From NCBI GenBank assembly GCA_020444165.1, contig JAHLLK010000011.1:1-64000 (forward strand): a DNA stretch of 64,000 nt, given 5' to 3'. Shown here piece after piece: positions 34,107 through 43,239 of this stretch. A model generated the notes under the pieces. It saw only the letters and a list, made by a program, of their open reading frames with translations, searched no databases and was not told the DNA's origin. Each line of letters opens with the position of its first letter. Position 1 is the first letter of the stretch. The position numbers were made by a program, and so were the translations under genes. Source of the DNA: Deltaproteobacteria bacterium. GTDB lineage: Bacteria; Desulfobacterota; Desulfarculia; Desulfarculales; Desulfarculaceae.

Positions 34107-34404
34107 TAGGGTCGCGTTGTAGGGTTGAGTCCGCTTCGGGAGCGGGCGGGTTTGTTCGGAGGTGGCCCCAACCCGACAAGATATGCCCGCCGCGGCGACG
34201 CGGCTGAGGTAGGGTCGCGTTGAAGGGTTGAGTCCGCTTCGTGAGCGCGTGAACTTGGCGCGCAGGACAATCTGACCCGACACGAAATGCCCGCTGCGGC
34301 GACGCGGTAGGGTTGCGGCAGGGGTTGAGTCCGCTTCGGGAGCGCGTGAACTTGGCGCGCAGGACAATCTGACCCGACACGAAATGCCCGCCGCGGCGAC
34401 GCGG
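34107..34404 (-). repeat. Dispersed ~100-bp repeat family, locus 3 (three copies)
   Basis: Three tandem copies in reverse orientation relative to locus 2: the landmark GTTGAGTCCGCTTC starts at 34124, 34227 and 34324 (periods 103 and 97). Read on the minus strand each unit has GGCATTTCGTGTCGGGTCAG, CGCGCTCCCGAAG and CGGACTCAACC, matching the two halves of the locus 2 unit though the rest differs. The array fills the convergent gap between rubredoxin and cheB and ends 2 bases from the cheB stop. Confidence 0.88.
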
Positions 34405-34406
34405 CG

Positions 34407-35513
<1,107 letters not shown>

Positions 35514-35987
35514 TCACAGCGCGCTCTCCCGCCAACCGGCCAGGAGGTGATGCTCGCCAAAGTTGTAAGCCGCCAGGTCTGCGGCCTGGCGGGCGGCCTC
35601 CCCCAGGGCTCCCGCCTTCAGGTTATGCGATTGGGGCAGGCTCATCTCCCAGCCGCCCTCCTTGTCCACCTTGGTCAGGAGGTTGCCCACCACCATGTTC
35701 ATCATTTCCCGGTAGGCGTCGCCCACTTGGGCCGGGGTCACATCCTCCTCGTTTTCCGCGAAGATATTGGCCGCCAGTTCACGGGCCAGGGCGGCCGGGG
35801 ACCAGATCCAGAACTTCACCATCAGCTCCTGGCCGCGGATCTCCACGCTTCCCTCCAACCAGCCCGGGGCGGGCTCAGCCAACAGTACCTCCAGGGGCTG
35901 GTCCGGGTTTTCCAGCACCAGGAAAAATACGGTGGCAAAGACTTCAGAAATCGAGTCCTGTAAGGCTTTCGTCATCGGCTGGTCCAT
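35514..35987 (-). CDS. cheX: CheX-like chemotaxis phosphatase
   Basis: The 157-residue protein resembles the CheC/CheX phosphatase family, whose catalytic signature is Glu-x2-Asn. Here 'AYREMMNMVVGNLL' provides E-x2-N in the expected helix. A beta-rich N-terminal part ('GSVEIRGQELMVKFWIW') fits the family fold. It would dephosphorylate CheY-P. ATG at 35987 has GGGGAG just upstream; the gene overlaps cheY by 44 bases, a large coding overlap. Only one helix of the usual CheX pair is clear, so the call is tentative. Confidence 0.75.
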   Translation of the reverse strand: MDQPMTKALQDSISEVFATVFFLVLENPDQPLEVLLAEPAPGWLEGSVEIRGQELMVKFWIWSPAALARELAANIFAENEEDVTPAQVGDAYREMMNMVVGNLLTKVDKEGGWEMSLPQSHNLKAGALGEAARQAADLAAYNFGEHHLLAGWRESAL

Positions 35988-36369
35988 CAGGCTCCCCCAC
36001 AAACAGGCTCAGGATTTTCCGGAGCCCCTCGGGTTGAAAAGGTTTCACCACATAACCGCGGGCTCCGAAGCCCAGGGCCTTTTGCAGGCGGTCCCGGCGG
36101 CCTTCGGTGGTGACCAGGATGAAGCAGCGGGGCACGCGGTTTTCCTTTTGCAGGGCCTCCAAGAGTTCCAAGCCGGTCATCTCCGGCATGTGCAGGTCGC
36201 AGAGCACCACGTCCAGCTGATTGGCCCGGATGATGTCCAGAGCGGCCCGGCCGTTGGCGGCTTCGAAACAATGGTTCAGCGAAAAGCCGGCCGCGGCCAG
36301 GGTTTTCTTGATCATGGCCCGCATGGCCGTGGAATCGTCAACCACCAGCACGTTCAACGGTGGTGACAT
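35944..36369 (-). CDS. cheY: Response regulator CheY-like
   Basis: A single receiver domain of 141 residues with the acidic pair (VVDDS), phosphoacceptor Asp in VVLCDLHMPEM, a Thr in ILVTTEG and Lys in VVKPFQP. No output domain is attached, so it likely binds the flagellar switch or a protein partner. The C-terminus has an extra acidic tail of about 15 residues ('EPDGPADDESLTG') that overlaps the cheX gene. ATG at 36369 has AGGAGG 7 bases upstream, the strongest ribosome-binding site in the operon, consistent with high expression. Confidence 0.93.
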   Translation of the reverse strand: MSPPLNVLVVDDSTAMRAMIKKTLAAAGFSLNHCFEAANGRAALDIIRANQLDVVLCDLHMPEMTGLELLEALQKENRVPRCFILVTTEGRRDRLQKALGFGARGYVVKPFQPEGLRKILSLFVGEPDGPADDESLTGLDF

Positions 36370-36393
36370 GTAAAAGCCTCCTTCCGACGTGAG

Positions 36394-37245
36394 TCAGCGT
36401 CCCAGGTTCAACAGGTCGTCGGCTTGGTCCAGGATATCCTTGACCTCCAGGCCCAAGAGGTCCAGATCCCGGGTCTTCAAACCCACGATGCGCAGAAGAC
36501 CCTCGGGGACCCGGGCGCTAAGGCCTTCCGCCCCGGCCGCGCCGCCCCACATGATGACCACCAGGTTGGCCAGAGCCACCATGGCGGTGAGCTCCCGGTG
36601 TCTGGTGGTGCGTTCCGCATGATGATGAAAGGCTATGCCGTTGACTATGTCCTCGGGAAAGTTCCAATGCCGGGCCACCACGCCGCCCAACACCGCGTGA
36701 TCCAGCCCCAGCACCTGACGCTCGGCCTCCACGAAGCTGATGCCCTCGTTGCGCACCAGCTCCTCGATAAGTGCGAAATCCTGGCTCACAAACTCGCTCA
36801 ACACCAGCTTGCCCACGTCGTGCAACAGGGCGGCGGTGAACAGGGTGGGCTTCTGGGGGAAGCGCAACTGCTCGCCCAGGCGCTGGGCCAACAGGGCCAC
36901 GGCCATGCTGTGGTGCCACAACTCCCCCCGGGAGAGCTGATAGCCCGCTTGCCCGTCGGCGTAGAAGCGCATCAGCTGGCTGGAGAGCACGATCTCCAAC
37001 AGGTTGTTGGTGCCCAGGAACTGCAGGGCCTGGTCCAGGGAGGCCACCCGCCGCCGGAGGCCGAAAAAGGCCGAGTTGGCCATTTTGAGCACGTTGGCGG
37101 TGATGCCCGGGTCCAGGCGCACTGTTTCCATGAGGGCCTGGAAAGAAAATTCCGGGTCCTGCACCATGGTCAGAATCTGCTGGGCCACGCCGGGCAGAGG
37201 GGGCAGCTCCTCTACCTTGGCCAGGATTTCCTGCATCAGACTCAC
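36394..37245 (-). CDS. HDOD-domain signalling protein
   Basis: The protein (283 residues from GTG at 37245, or 280 from ATG at 37236) has an HDOD domain over about 10-210: 'LPPLPGVAQQILTMVQDPEFS', 'VKMANSAFF' type motif (here VLKMANSAFFG), and a metal-like HD pair in LLHDVGK, followed by HHHAERTT. HDOD proteins are catalytically unproven relatives of HD-GYP phosphodiesterases and are common scaffolds in chemotaxis and c-di-GMP pathways. GTG at 37245 overlaps the cheD stop (GTGA), suggesting coupling. It sits in the middle of the chemotaxis operon. Confidence 0.9.
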   Translation of the reverse strand: MSLMQEILAKVEELPPLPGVAQQILTMVQDPEFSFQALMETVRLDPGITANVLKMANSAFFGLRRRVASLDQALQFLGTNNLLEIVLSSQLMRFYADGQAGYQLSRGELWHHSMAVALLAQRLGEQLRFPQKPTLFTAALLHDVGKLVLSEFVSQDFALIEELVRNEGISFVEAERQVLGLDHAVLGGVVARHWNFPEDIVNGIAFHHHAERTTRHRELTAMVALANLVVIMWGGAAGAEGLSARVPEGLLRIVGLKTRDLDLLGLEVKDILDQADDLLNLGR

Positions 37246-37727
37246 AGGTTTCTCATCCCCGCGCCATTGGTCTTGATCCACACCTCGCCCGTGCCCACGA
37301 TGAGGCCCACGGTGCGGTTAACGGTGCCCCCCACGTCCTCGGCCGCCACCAGCACGTTGTTGCGGTACAACAACCGCCGCACTGCCGCGTAATTGCGTTT
37401 GCCGATATTGAAATGCCCGCCTTGGTCCAGAACCTGGCTGCCACCCACCACGATGGTGCGGAGGCGGCCCTTTTGGGCGCCCAGGCTGTAGGCCGTCTTG
37501 AAAAGAACCGGCAGGCCGGAGTCCGCGAACACCCCTGGTTGGCGGCGGGCCCGGTCGGGATTCAGGCTGGACTCCGGCAGCATGAGATGCAACAACCCGC
37601 CCACCCGGGCCACGGGGTCGTGAATGATCACCCCCACACAGGAGCCCAGGGAATGGGTGACCAGCTCGGTCCCCACTTCGCCGGAGACCGCCAGATCGCC
37701 CACGCCTATGTTGATCCGCGGACCCAA
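37242..37727 (-). CDS. cheD: Chemoreceptor glutamine deamidase CheD
   Basis: The 161-residue protein has the CheD catalytic Cys and His: THSLGSCVGV and GGLLHLMLPES, plus the conserved Thr/Ser neighbours. CheD deamidates receptor glutamines and can bind CheC/CheX to regulate its activity, which fits the CheX-like gene here. TTG at 37727 has GGAGGG 6 bases upstream, and the cheR stop lies in the same stretch, so the two are coupled. Confidence 0.95.
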   Translation of the reverse strand: MGPRINIGVGDLAVSGEVGTELVTHSLGSCVGVIIHDPVARVGGLLHLMLPESSLNPDRARRQPGVFADSGLPVLFKTAYSLGAQKGRLRTIVVGGSQVLDQGGHFNIGKRNYAAVRRLLYRNNVLVAAEDVGGTVNRTVGLIVGTGEVWIKTNGAGMRNL

Positions 37728-37728
37728 G

Positions 37729-38625
37729 TCAAGCCCTCCTGCGGTACACCGCCGGTTTGATGAACTCCAGGCGGTGATTGATGCCGGTGAGGCTTTCCGA
37801 GTGACCCACGAAGAGGTAGCCGCCGGGGCACAGGCACTGGAAGAACTTGTCCACCAGCTTTTCTTGCGTGGGCTTGTCGAAATATATCATGACATTGCGG
37901 CAGAAAATAACCTGGAAGGGACGGGGGAACTGGAAAGGTTCCATGAGGTTCTTGCGTTGGAACTCCACCAGCTCCCGCACCTCGGGGCGGAGCCGCACGA
38001 AGCCCGCCCAGCGGTTCTTGCCCTTTTGAAAGTAGGCCGACAGGATGGGGCGGGGAATGGTGGCCACCCGGTCGGCCGCGTACACCCCCTGCTTGGCCTG
38101 GTTCAGCACCTTGGTGCTGAGGTCCGAGGCCAGGATATGCACCCCCCGGCCGGGCCACCAGCGGCGCTCGGCCAACAGGGTGATGGCCAGGGTGTAGGGC
38201 TCTTCCCCGCTGGAGCAGGCCGCGGACCACAAGCGGAGCGGCTCGCTGGCCGGGGTGAGCTTCGCGGCCTGGGGCAGCACCTCCTGGGTCAGGAAATCGA
38301 AGTGCTGGGGCTCGCGGAAGAAGTCGGTCTTGTTGGTGGTGATGCAGTCCAGAAAGCTCACCAGCTCGTGGCCGTCCTGGTCCGCCTGCAACAGGCGCAT
38401 GTATTCGGAGACCCCCGGGCAACCCAGCACTCGTAGCCGCTTGGCCAGCCGCGCCTTCAAAAGCTCCTTTTTGCCCGACCCCAGGTGGATGCCGCTTTGG
38501 CGGTAGACCAGGCCGGCCAGCTTTTCGTATTGGGCATCGCTGATCTGCAGGCCGTAACCCGTGTTGAGGGTCAGGTCCAGGGGGGGAGGCGCTTTCGCGG
38601 ATTTGGGGGCGCGTTTTTGCACCAT
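37729..38625 (-). CDS. cheR: Chemoreceptor methyltransferase CheR
   Basis: The 298-residue SAM-dependent methyltransferase has an N-terminal helical domain (about 25-95) and a C-terminal catalytic domain with 'RLWSAACSSGEEPYTLAI' (SAM-binding loop), 'ILASDLSTKVLNQAKQGVY' and the late motif 'VIFCRNVMIYF'. It adds methyl groups to receptor glutamates opposite to CheB. The ATG has a weak ribosome-binding site (CGGATAC). Confidence 0.97.
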   Translation of the reverse strand: MVQKRAPKSAKAPPPLDLTLNTGYGLQISDAQYEKLAGLVYRQSGIHLGSGKKELLKARLAKRLRVLGCPGVSEYMRLLQADQDGHELVSFLDCITTNKTDFFREPQHFDFLTQEVLPQAAKLTPASEPLRLWSAACSSGEEPYTLAITLLAERRWWPGRGVHILASDLSTKVLNQAKQGVYAADRVATIPRPILSAYFQKGKNRWAGFVRLRPEVRELVEFQRKNLMEPFQFPRPFQVIFCRNVMIYFDKPTQEKLVDKFFQCLCPGGYLFVGHSESLTGINHRLEFIKPAVYRRRA

Positions 38626-38651
38626 GTTGTATCCGGGGCGGCGGGCCCGGG

Positions 38652-39128
38652 TCAGACCACCAACCGGCGATCGCCCAAAACCTGATCGGTGTCCAGTAGG
38701 ATCTTGACCGCGCCGCCGGTCTTGGCTATGCCCAGGATGTAGGACATGTCCAGGTCCACTCCGAAACTCGGTGGTTTTTCCAGCTCTTCGGAGCGGACGT
38801 TCACCACCTCGCTCACCTGGTCCACCACCGCGCCCATGATGGTCTGGCGACCGCTTTCCGAGTCACACTCCAGCACGATGATGCAGGTGCGATCATCCGC
38901 CTCGCGAAAGGGCAGGCTGAACTTGCTGCGGAGATTCACCACCGGGATGACCTTGCCCCGGAGGTTGATCACTCCGGACAAGAACTCGGCGGTTTGGGGC
39001 ACCGGAGTGATGTCCTGCATCCCGATGATCTCCCGCACGCGGCCGATGGCCACGCCGTACTCCTCGTCGGCCAAAATGAAGGTGAGGTATTTTCCGGCCA
39101 ACAACCGCCCCAGTTCCTCGTCAGGCAT
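38652..39128 (-). CDS. cheW: Chemotaxis coupling protein CheW
   Basis: A 158-residue single SH3-like CheW domain: 'YLTFILADEEYGVAIGRVREI', 'NLRGKVIPVVNLRSKF' and 'GAVVDQVSEVVNV'. CheW links receptors to CheA in the signalling array. The ATG at 39128 has GGGAG 9 bases upstream; the GTG at 39146 is an alternative. The 118-base gap to cheA holds no obvious terminator. Confidence 0.95.
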   Translation of the reverse strand: MPDEELGRLLAGKYLTFILADEEYGVAIGRVREIIGMQDITPVPQTAEFLSGVINLRGKVIPVVNLRSKFSLPFREADDRTCIIVLECDSESGRQTIMGAVVDQVSEVVNVRSEELEKPPSFGVDLDMSYILGIAKTGGAVKILLDTDQVLGDRRLVV

Positions 39129-39246
39129 CACCTTTCGCTCCCTCACTGCAATACGCGGGGCAGCCTCCGGGGGGCTCCGCTCGGCGATCCAGCCGGACCG
39201 CCGCCGCCGGCCGCCAGGGCCGGGCAGGGCCGCCCCCGGCCAGGGG

Positions 39247-41535
39247 TCAGCGACCCTCGTGGGCGCGGAAGATTCCCTCCACGTCCAGGATCAGTCCCAC
39301 CTTGCCGTCGCCCATGATGGCCCCCCCGGCCACCACTTTCACATCTTTTAATCTTTCCCCCAGGGTTTTGATCACCACCTCCTGGCGGCCCACCAGCCGG
39401 TCCACCAACAGGCAGCGCCGCTGGCCGTGGTGCTCCACCACCACCACCAGGCCCTCCCAGGGCTGGTTGTGGTCGGGCTCGTGGCCCACGATCTGGTGCA
39501 GGCGCACCAGGGGCACCAGGCTGCCCCGGATCATGATCATCTCGCCGCGGGCCTGCACGGTGGTGTAGTCCTTCTGGTGGGGTCGGAGGGACTCGGCCAC
39601 GCTGATGGTGGGCAGGATATAGCGCTCCTTGCCCACCATCACCACCATGCCGTCGATGATGGCCAGGGTCAAGGGCAAGGCAATGGTGAAGGTGGAGCCC
39701 TGGCCCGGGGTGGACTTGATCTCCACCTTGCCGCGGAGCTCGTCGATGGAGCGCTGCACCACGTCCATGCCCACCCCGCGGCCCGAGATGTCGGTCACCT
39801 TCTCGGCCGTGGAAAAGCCGGGCTGCATGATCAGGTGGAACACCTCGTCGTCCGGCATGCCCTCGTCGCTCGCGATGAGCCCCCGCTCCTTGGCCTTGTC
39901 CACGATGACCTGGCGCCGGAGCCCCTTGCCGTCGTCGGCGATCTCGATGCACACCGCGCCGCCCTTGTGGTAGGCCGAGAGAACCACCAGGCCCTCGGCG
40001 GGCTTGCCCAGCTTCTGGCGCTCGGCCGGGGACTCGATGCCGTGGTCCACCGAGTTGCGCACCATGTGCACCAGGGGCTCGTAGAACTTCTCCACCATGT
40101 TGCGGTCGATCTCGGTGCCTTCGCCCACCAGCTCCAGACGGGTTTCCTTGCCGGCCTTCTTGGCCGTGTCGCGCACCACCCGCACCATTTTCTGGAAGGT
40201 CTGGCGGATGGGCACCATGCGCATGCTCATGGTGGAGCGTTGCAGGTCCGTGGTGATGCGGGCCAGTTGGGCCAGGTCGGTGTGCAGCTTGCGGTCCACC
40301 AAGCCCTGCACCCTGGGGTTGGCCTGCACCATGGACTGGGCGATGACCAGCTCGCCCACCATGTCCAGGAGGTTGTCCAGCTTGGCGGTGTTGATCTTGA
40401 CCTCCTGGGAGGTCTGGGTCGCCCCGCCGCCCCGTTGGGCCCGAAGGCCCTCGGCCACCTGGCTGGGCTGGGCCGCGCCCTGACGCACCAACAGCTCGCC
40501 CAAGGGGCGGTGCGGCTCTTCCTGCTGGGTCACCAGGGCCTCTGCCACCTCCTCGGGGGCCACGTAACCCTTTTCCACCAGCACCTCCCCCAGGCGGGGG
40601 CCGGCCGGCGCCTCGGCCGGGCTCTCTTCCTGGCCGGGCGTGGCGTTCAGCATGGCTTCCAGGCTGGCCTCCAGGTCGGCAAAGGCGAAAATGCGCCGGC
40701 CCCGGTTCTCGTTGGCCGCGGCCTGGGCCTCGGTGATCATCTGGCGCAGCCGGTCCACCCCCGAAAGCACCAGGTCAATGGCCTGGCTGGTCAGGGTGAA
40801 GGTGCCGGAGCGGGCCCGGTCCAGGAGATTTTCCAGGGCATGGGAAAGGTGGTTGATGTCGCCCAGGTTCAAAAAGCCGCTGACGCCCTTGATGGTGTGG
40901 AAGGGCCGGAACACCGCGTTCAGGGCCTCCTGGTCATCGGGGGTGTCCTCCAGCACCAGGATGTTCACCTCGATGGACTCCAGGTGCTCCAGGGCCTCGG
41001 CCACGAAGCCCTCCAGGATTTCCCGGTCATCGGGCGACAGCGGCTCGCCGATCAGCTCCTCCTGGGCAGGCGGCGGCGGAGGTGGCGGCGGCGGCGGCGG
41101 AGAGTCCGCGGCGTTCTCCGGGGCTGGCGGCCCGGCCGGCGACACATCCGGGGGCGGCGGGGCCAAAGGCGGCGCGGCCGGCAGCTCAGCGGGCGGTTCG
41201 GCCGGGGCCGCCTCGCCCCGCAGGAATTCCTGCACGCGGCCGGCGGACACCTCGCCCCGGGCAAAGCCCTGGGCCAGGCTGACCCCCTCGGTAAGCCGTT
41301 CCTGGCCACTCACCGGGTCATCCACCTCGCCCAGGATCATACCTTCCATGTGGGACTTCAGACCGTTAAGGAGTCCGAGCATGATCTCCTGCCCTGACCC
41401 TTCTACCGCTACGATGAGGCGTTCAAGCTGTGAGAGGATTTCGCCGTAGGCCATGAGGTCACCTGGCTCGAGCACCATGACCTCGGCCGCTAGTTCATCC
41501 CAAAGGGCGGCAATCATCTCCTGAAAATCCGTCAT
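39247..41535 (-). CDS. cheA: Chemotaxis histidine kinase CheA with MshEN-like insert
   Basis: The 762-residue kinase has a non-standard order. Residues 1-110 are helical with no Hpt signature; 111-158 are a Pro/Ala linker with a run of 11 prolines. The Hpt domain (phospho-His213 in FHTIKG) covers about 166-285. Residues 313-368 hold two MshEN-like motifs (RLGEVLVEKG and LGELLVRQG), then dimerisation helices (380-445), an ATPase with N box HMVRNSVDHG and G box DDGKGL, and a C-terminal CheW-like domain (about 625-755). It phosphorylates CheY and CheB. No CheY-binding P2 domain of classical type is seen. Start ATG 41535 has AGGAG upstream. Confidence 0.93.
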   Translation of the reverse strand: MTDFQEMIAALWDELAAEVMVLEPGDLMAYGEILSQLERLIVAVEGSGQEIMLGLLNGLKSHMEGMILGEVDDPVSGQERLTEGVSLAQGFARGEVSAGRVQEFLRGEAAPAEPPAELPAAPPLAPPPPDVSPAGPPAPENAADSPPPPPPPPPPPAQEELIGEPLSPDDREILEGFVAEALEHLESIEVNILVLEDTPDDQEALNAVFRPFHTIKGVSGFLNLGDINHLSHALENLLDRARSGTFTLTSQAIDLVLSGVDRLRQMITEAQAAANENRGRRIFAFADLEASLEAMLNATPGQEESPAEAPAGPRLGEVLVEKGYVAPEEVAEALVTQQEEPHRPLGELLVRQGAAQPSQVAEGLRAQRGGGATQTSQEVKINTAKLDNLLDMVGELVIAQSMVQANPRVQGLVDRKLHTDLAQLARITTDLQRSTMSMRMVPIRQTFQKMVRVVRDTAKKAGKETRLELVGEGTEIDRNMVEKFYEPLVHMVRNSVDHGIESPAERQKLGKPAEGLVVLSAYHKGGAVCIEIADDGKGLRRQVIVDKAKERGLIASDEGMPDDEVFHLIMQPGFSTAEKVTDISGRGVGMDVVQRSIDELRGKVEIKSTPGQGSTFTIALPLTLAIIDGMVVMVGKERYILPTISVAESLRPHQKDYTTVQARGEMIMIRGSLVPLVRLHQIVGHEPDHNQPWEGLVVVVEHHGQRRCLLVDRLVGRQEVVIKTLGERLKDVKVVAGGAIMGDGKVGLILDVEGIFRAHEGR

Positions 41536-41837
41536 GGCTCTGAAACTCCTGGGCGGCCCCGGCGCGCGGGGGGGGTTATCCCAGAGGAAAGCGGTCCTCA
41601 CGGCCGGGCGGACGGGCAACGGGGGGAACCGCCCGAGAAAACAAGGGGAGGCAAGACCTTAGCTTACCACGAGCCGGCCCGGGAAATCAGCGGGTTTTAG
41701 CGCAAATTCATTCCCCGGCCGGGAGGCAAGCGAGATGAAAGTAAAAACAAATACTAACCGGCCGGAGCCCGGGGCCGGCGGCGTCGGCTTTGCCGGAGCG
41801 AAAAGCGTTGATCCGGCCGGAGGGGCAGAAGGGGGGC
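41536..41837 (-). other. Intergenic region upstream of cheA
   Basis: About 300 bases without a gene, which should hold the chemotaxis operon promoter. An AT-rich segment (about 41728-41760) is the likely site. I could not match sigma-28 (TAAA-N15-GCCGATAA) or a convincing sigma-70 pair. Confidence 0.4.
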
Positions 41838-41873
41838 AAAAAAACAACCGCCCGCGCCAAAGGCAGCGGGCGG
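41838..41873 (-). terminator. Intrinsic terminator after the HU gene
   Basis: On the minus strand an 8-bp GC stem (41866-41873 with 41848-41855; an inner GCC/GGC pair extends it) is followed by TTGTTTTTTTG. It lies 57 bases past the HU stop. Confidence 0.88.
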
Positions 41874-41929
41874 GAGCCTGGTAAGAATAGGCTGGCCGGT
41901 GGCTTCACGGGCTGCCGGCAAGGGGACGT

Positions 41930-42217
41930 TCAGTTCAGGAGGTCTTTCACCTGGGCGCTCATCTTGAAAGCCATGCGTTTCTTGGCCTCGATGGTGATGG
42001 GCGCTTTGGTGGCGGGATTTACGCCTTGCCGGGCTTGGGACTCTTTCAAGCTGAAGGTGCCCAGGCCCGAAAGCCGGAAAGCGCGCCCCGCCTTCACTTC
42101 TTCCCGACACATCGTGACCAAGGAGTCCAACGCCGCTTTGGCCGCGGCCTTGGAGATACCGGCTTCCCCGGCGATCTTGTCGACCATGTCCGATTTGGTC
42201 AGTGGTTTACCAGCCAT
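41930..42217 (-). CDS. hup: HU-family DNA-binding protein
   Basis: The 95-residue protein has the HU/IHF fold: N-terminal helices ('LTKSDMVDKIAGEAGISKAAAK'), the beta-arm GLGTFSLKE region, and the minor-groove NPAT motif in 'GVNPATKAPITIEAKK'. It bends DNA and organises the nucleoid as a dimer. The family GRNP is GVNP here. ATG has AAGGAGGAG upstream, a strong site as expected for an abundant protein. It is monocistronic, with its own terminator. Confidence 0.94.
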   Translation of the reverse strand: MAGKPLTKSDMVDKIAGEAGISKAAAKAALDSLVTMCREEVKAGRAFRLSGLGTFSLKESQARQGVNPATKAPITIEAKKRMAFKMSAQVKDLLN

Positions 42218-42714
42218 GCCTCCTCCTTAAAATTTTGCTGCGAATCATTATCCCCTTTGGAGCCGGCGCTGGGCCACGCCTTGTCCCCGCGGCAACGCCG
42301 CGACAGGGACCAACCGTCGGATGACCAGTTGGAGGTTTGGAACGGGATGAGCCCTCGGCACAAGCTCGATTCGAGAAACGATAGCATCAGGCTGCGCGAA
42401 CAGTCAACCGACAATGGCGCCACGGGGCTAATTGGGGCAAAGGAAACAACATTCCGCTTTTCCGCGCCTTTTTTGCCCGTTTGGCCCCTTTCCCCACCAA
42501 GGCCCACCGAATCTCCAGCCTCAGGGAGCCGGGATAGCGGGGGGGCCGAGGGTTACGGGGGGCATCTGAGGGGTAAAAATGATAAATACATAAAAAAAAC
42601 AACAATATAACCCATGAAATGCCGGGAAGGGCGATTCCGCGGCCGCTCCGGCCACCGAAGGGCCCGTCAGGAATGACGAATGAGGGGTTTTAGTTGATTT
42701 TATTTGTTTTTCGA
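42218..42714. other. Intergenic region between hup and mraZ
   Basis: About 500 bases without a gene. On the hup side there is a GC stem (near 42285-42315) and a GATAAT hexamer at 42246-42251 on the minus strand that may be the hup -10 box. The middle (42570-42620) is A-rich. No further gene is seen; the right edge is the mraZ promoter. Confidence 0.45.
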
Positions 42715-42743
42715 TTGACATGACCCGGGGGTCTTTCTATAGT
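42715..42743 (+). promoter_or_regulatory. Sigma-70 promoter of the dcw cluster
   Basis: TTGACA (42715-42720), 17-base spacer, TATAGT (42738-42743): a near-consensus promoter. It drives mraZ and probably the genes through ftsZ. Transcription should start at about 42750, inside the MraZ repeats. Confidence 0.92.
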
Positions 42744-42776
42744 GGGCCCAAGTGGTGATTAGTGGGGATTAGTGTC
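42741..42776 (+). promoter_or_regulatory. MraZ operator (four GTGG-type repeats)
   Basis: Four direct repeats spaced exactly 10 bp: AGTGGGCCCA (42741), AGTGGTGATT (42751), AGTGGGGATT (42761), AGTGTCAGAA (42771). In E. coli MraZ binds GTGGG repeats separated by 5 nt and represses its own cluster; the pattern here matches. The first repeat overlaps the -10 box, so bound MraZ would block polymerase. The fourth copy is degenerate. Confidence 0.88.
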
Positions 42777-42797
42777 AGAAGGTGGCCTGGAGGCCTC

Positions 42798-43238
42798 GTG
42801 TTTACCGGCTGGTCGGAACACAGCATAGATGCCAAGGGACGGGTGGCTATTCCAGCCCGTTTCCGGGATCTGCTCAAGGCCAAACGAGACGATCGTCTGG
42901 TCATCACCACCTCGGAGAGGTGTCTGGTGGCCTATCCCCAGGAAAATTGGCGCGCTCTGGTCGACAAGGTCGCCCGCCTGTCTCCCCTGGACCCCACGGT
43001 CCAGGCTTTCCGGCGGTACTTTGTCAGCGGCGCCATCGAGGTCAACCTGGACAAACAGGGCAGGGTGCTGCTCCCGCAGCTTTTGCGGGAGTTCGCCGGC
43101 CTGGAGGGCAGCGCTCTCCTGGCGGGCATGCAGAACTGCTTTGAGATCTGGGACAAGGACCGGTGGTATCAGGAGCGCAGCCGCATCCAGGAGGACTTCG
43201 GTAAAGTCGCGACGATGATGGCCGAGCTGGGGGTCTAA
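42798..43238 (+). CDS. mraZ: Transcriptional regulator MraZ
   Basis: The 146-residue protein has two AbrB-like MraZ repeats, each with the DxKGR signature: SIDAKGRVAIPARFR near the start and NLDKQGRVLLPQLLREF in the middle. MraZ forms a ring that binds the GTGG repeats upstream and represses the dcw cluster. GTG at 42798 gives the family N-terminus (FTGWSEHSIDAKGR) with GGAGG just 4 bases upstream. It is the first gene of the cluster and rsmH follows after 1 base. Confidence 0.96.
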   Translation: MFTGWSEHSIDAKGRVAIPARFRDLLKAKRDDRLVITTSERCLVAYPQENWRALVDKVARLSPLDPTVQAFRRYFVSGAIEVNLDKQGRVLLPQLLREFAGLEGSALLAGMQNCFEIWDKDRWYQERSRIQEDFGKVATMMAELGV

Positions 43239-43239
43239 G

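Noticed and set aside
41082..41110. Frameshift in cheA at the proline run
   Set aside because: The run of GCC/GGC repeats keeps frame, and the Hpt and upstream parts remain in one continuous frame of family-like composition.
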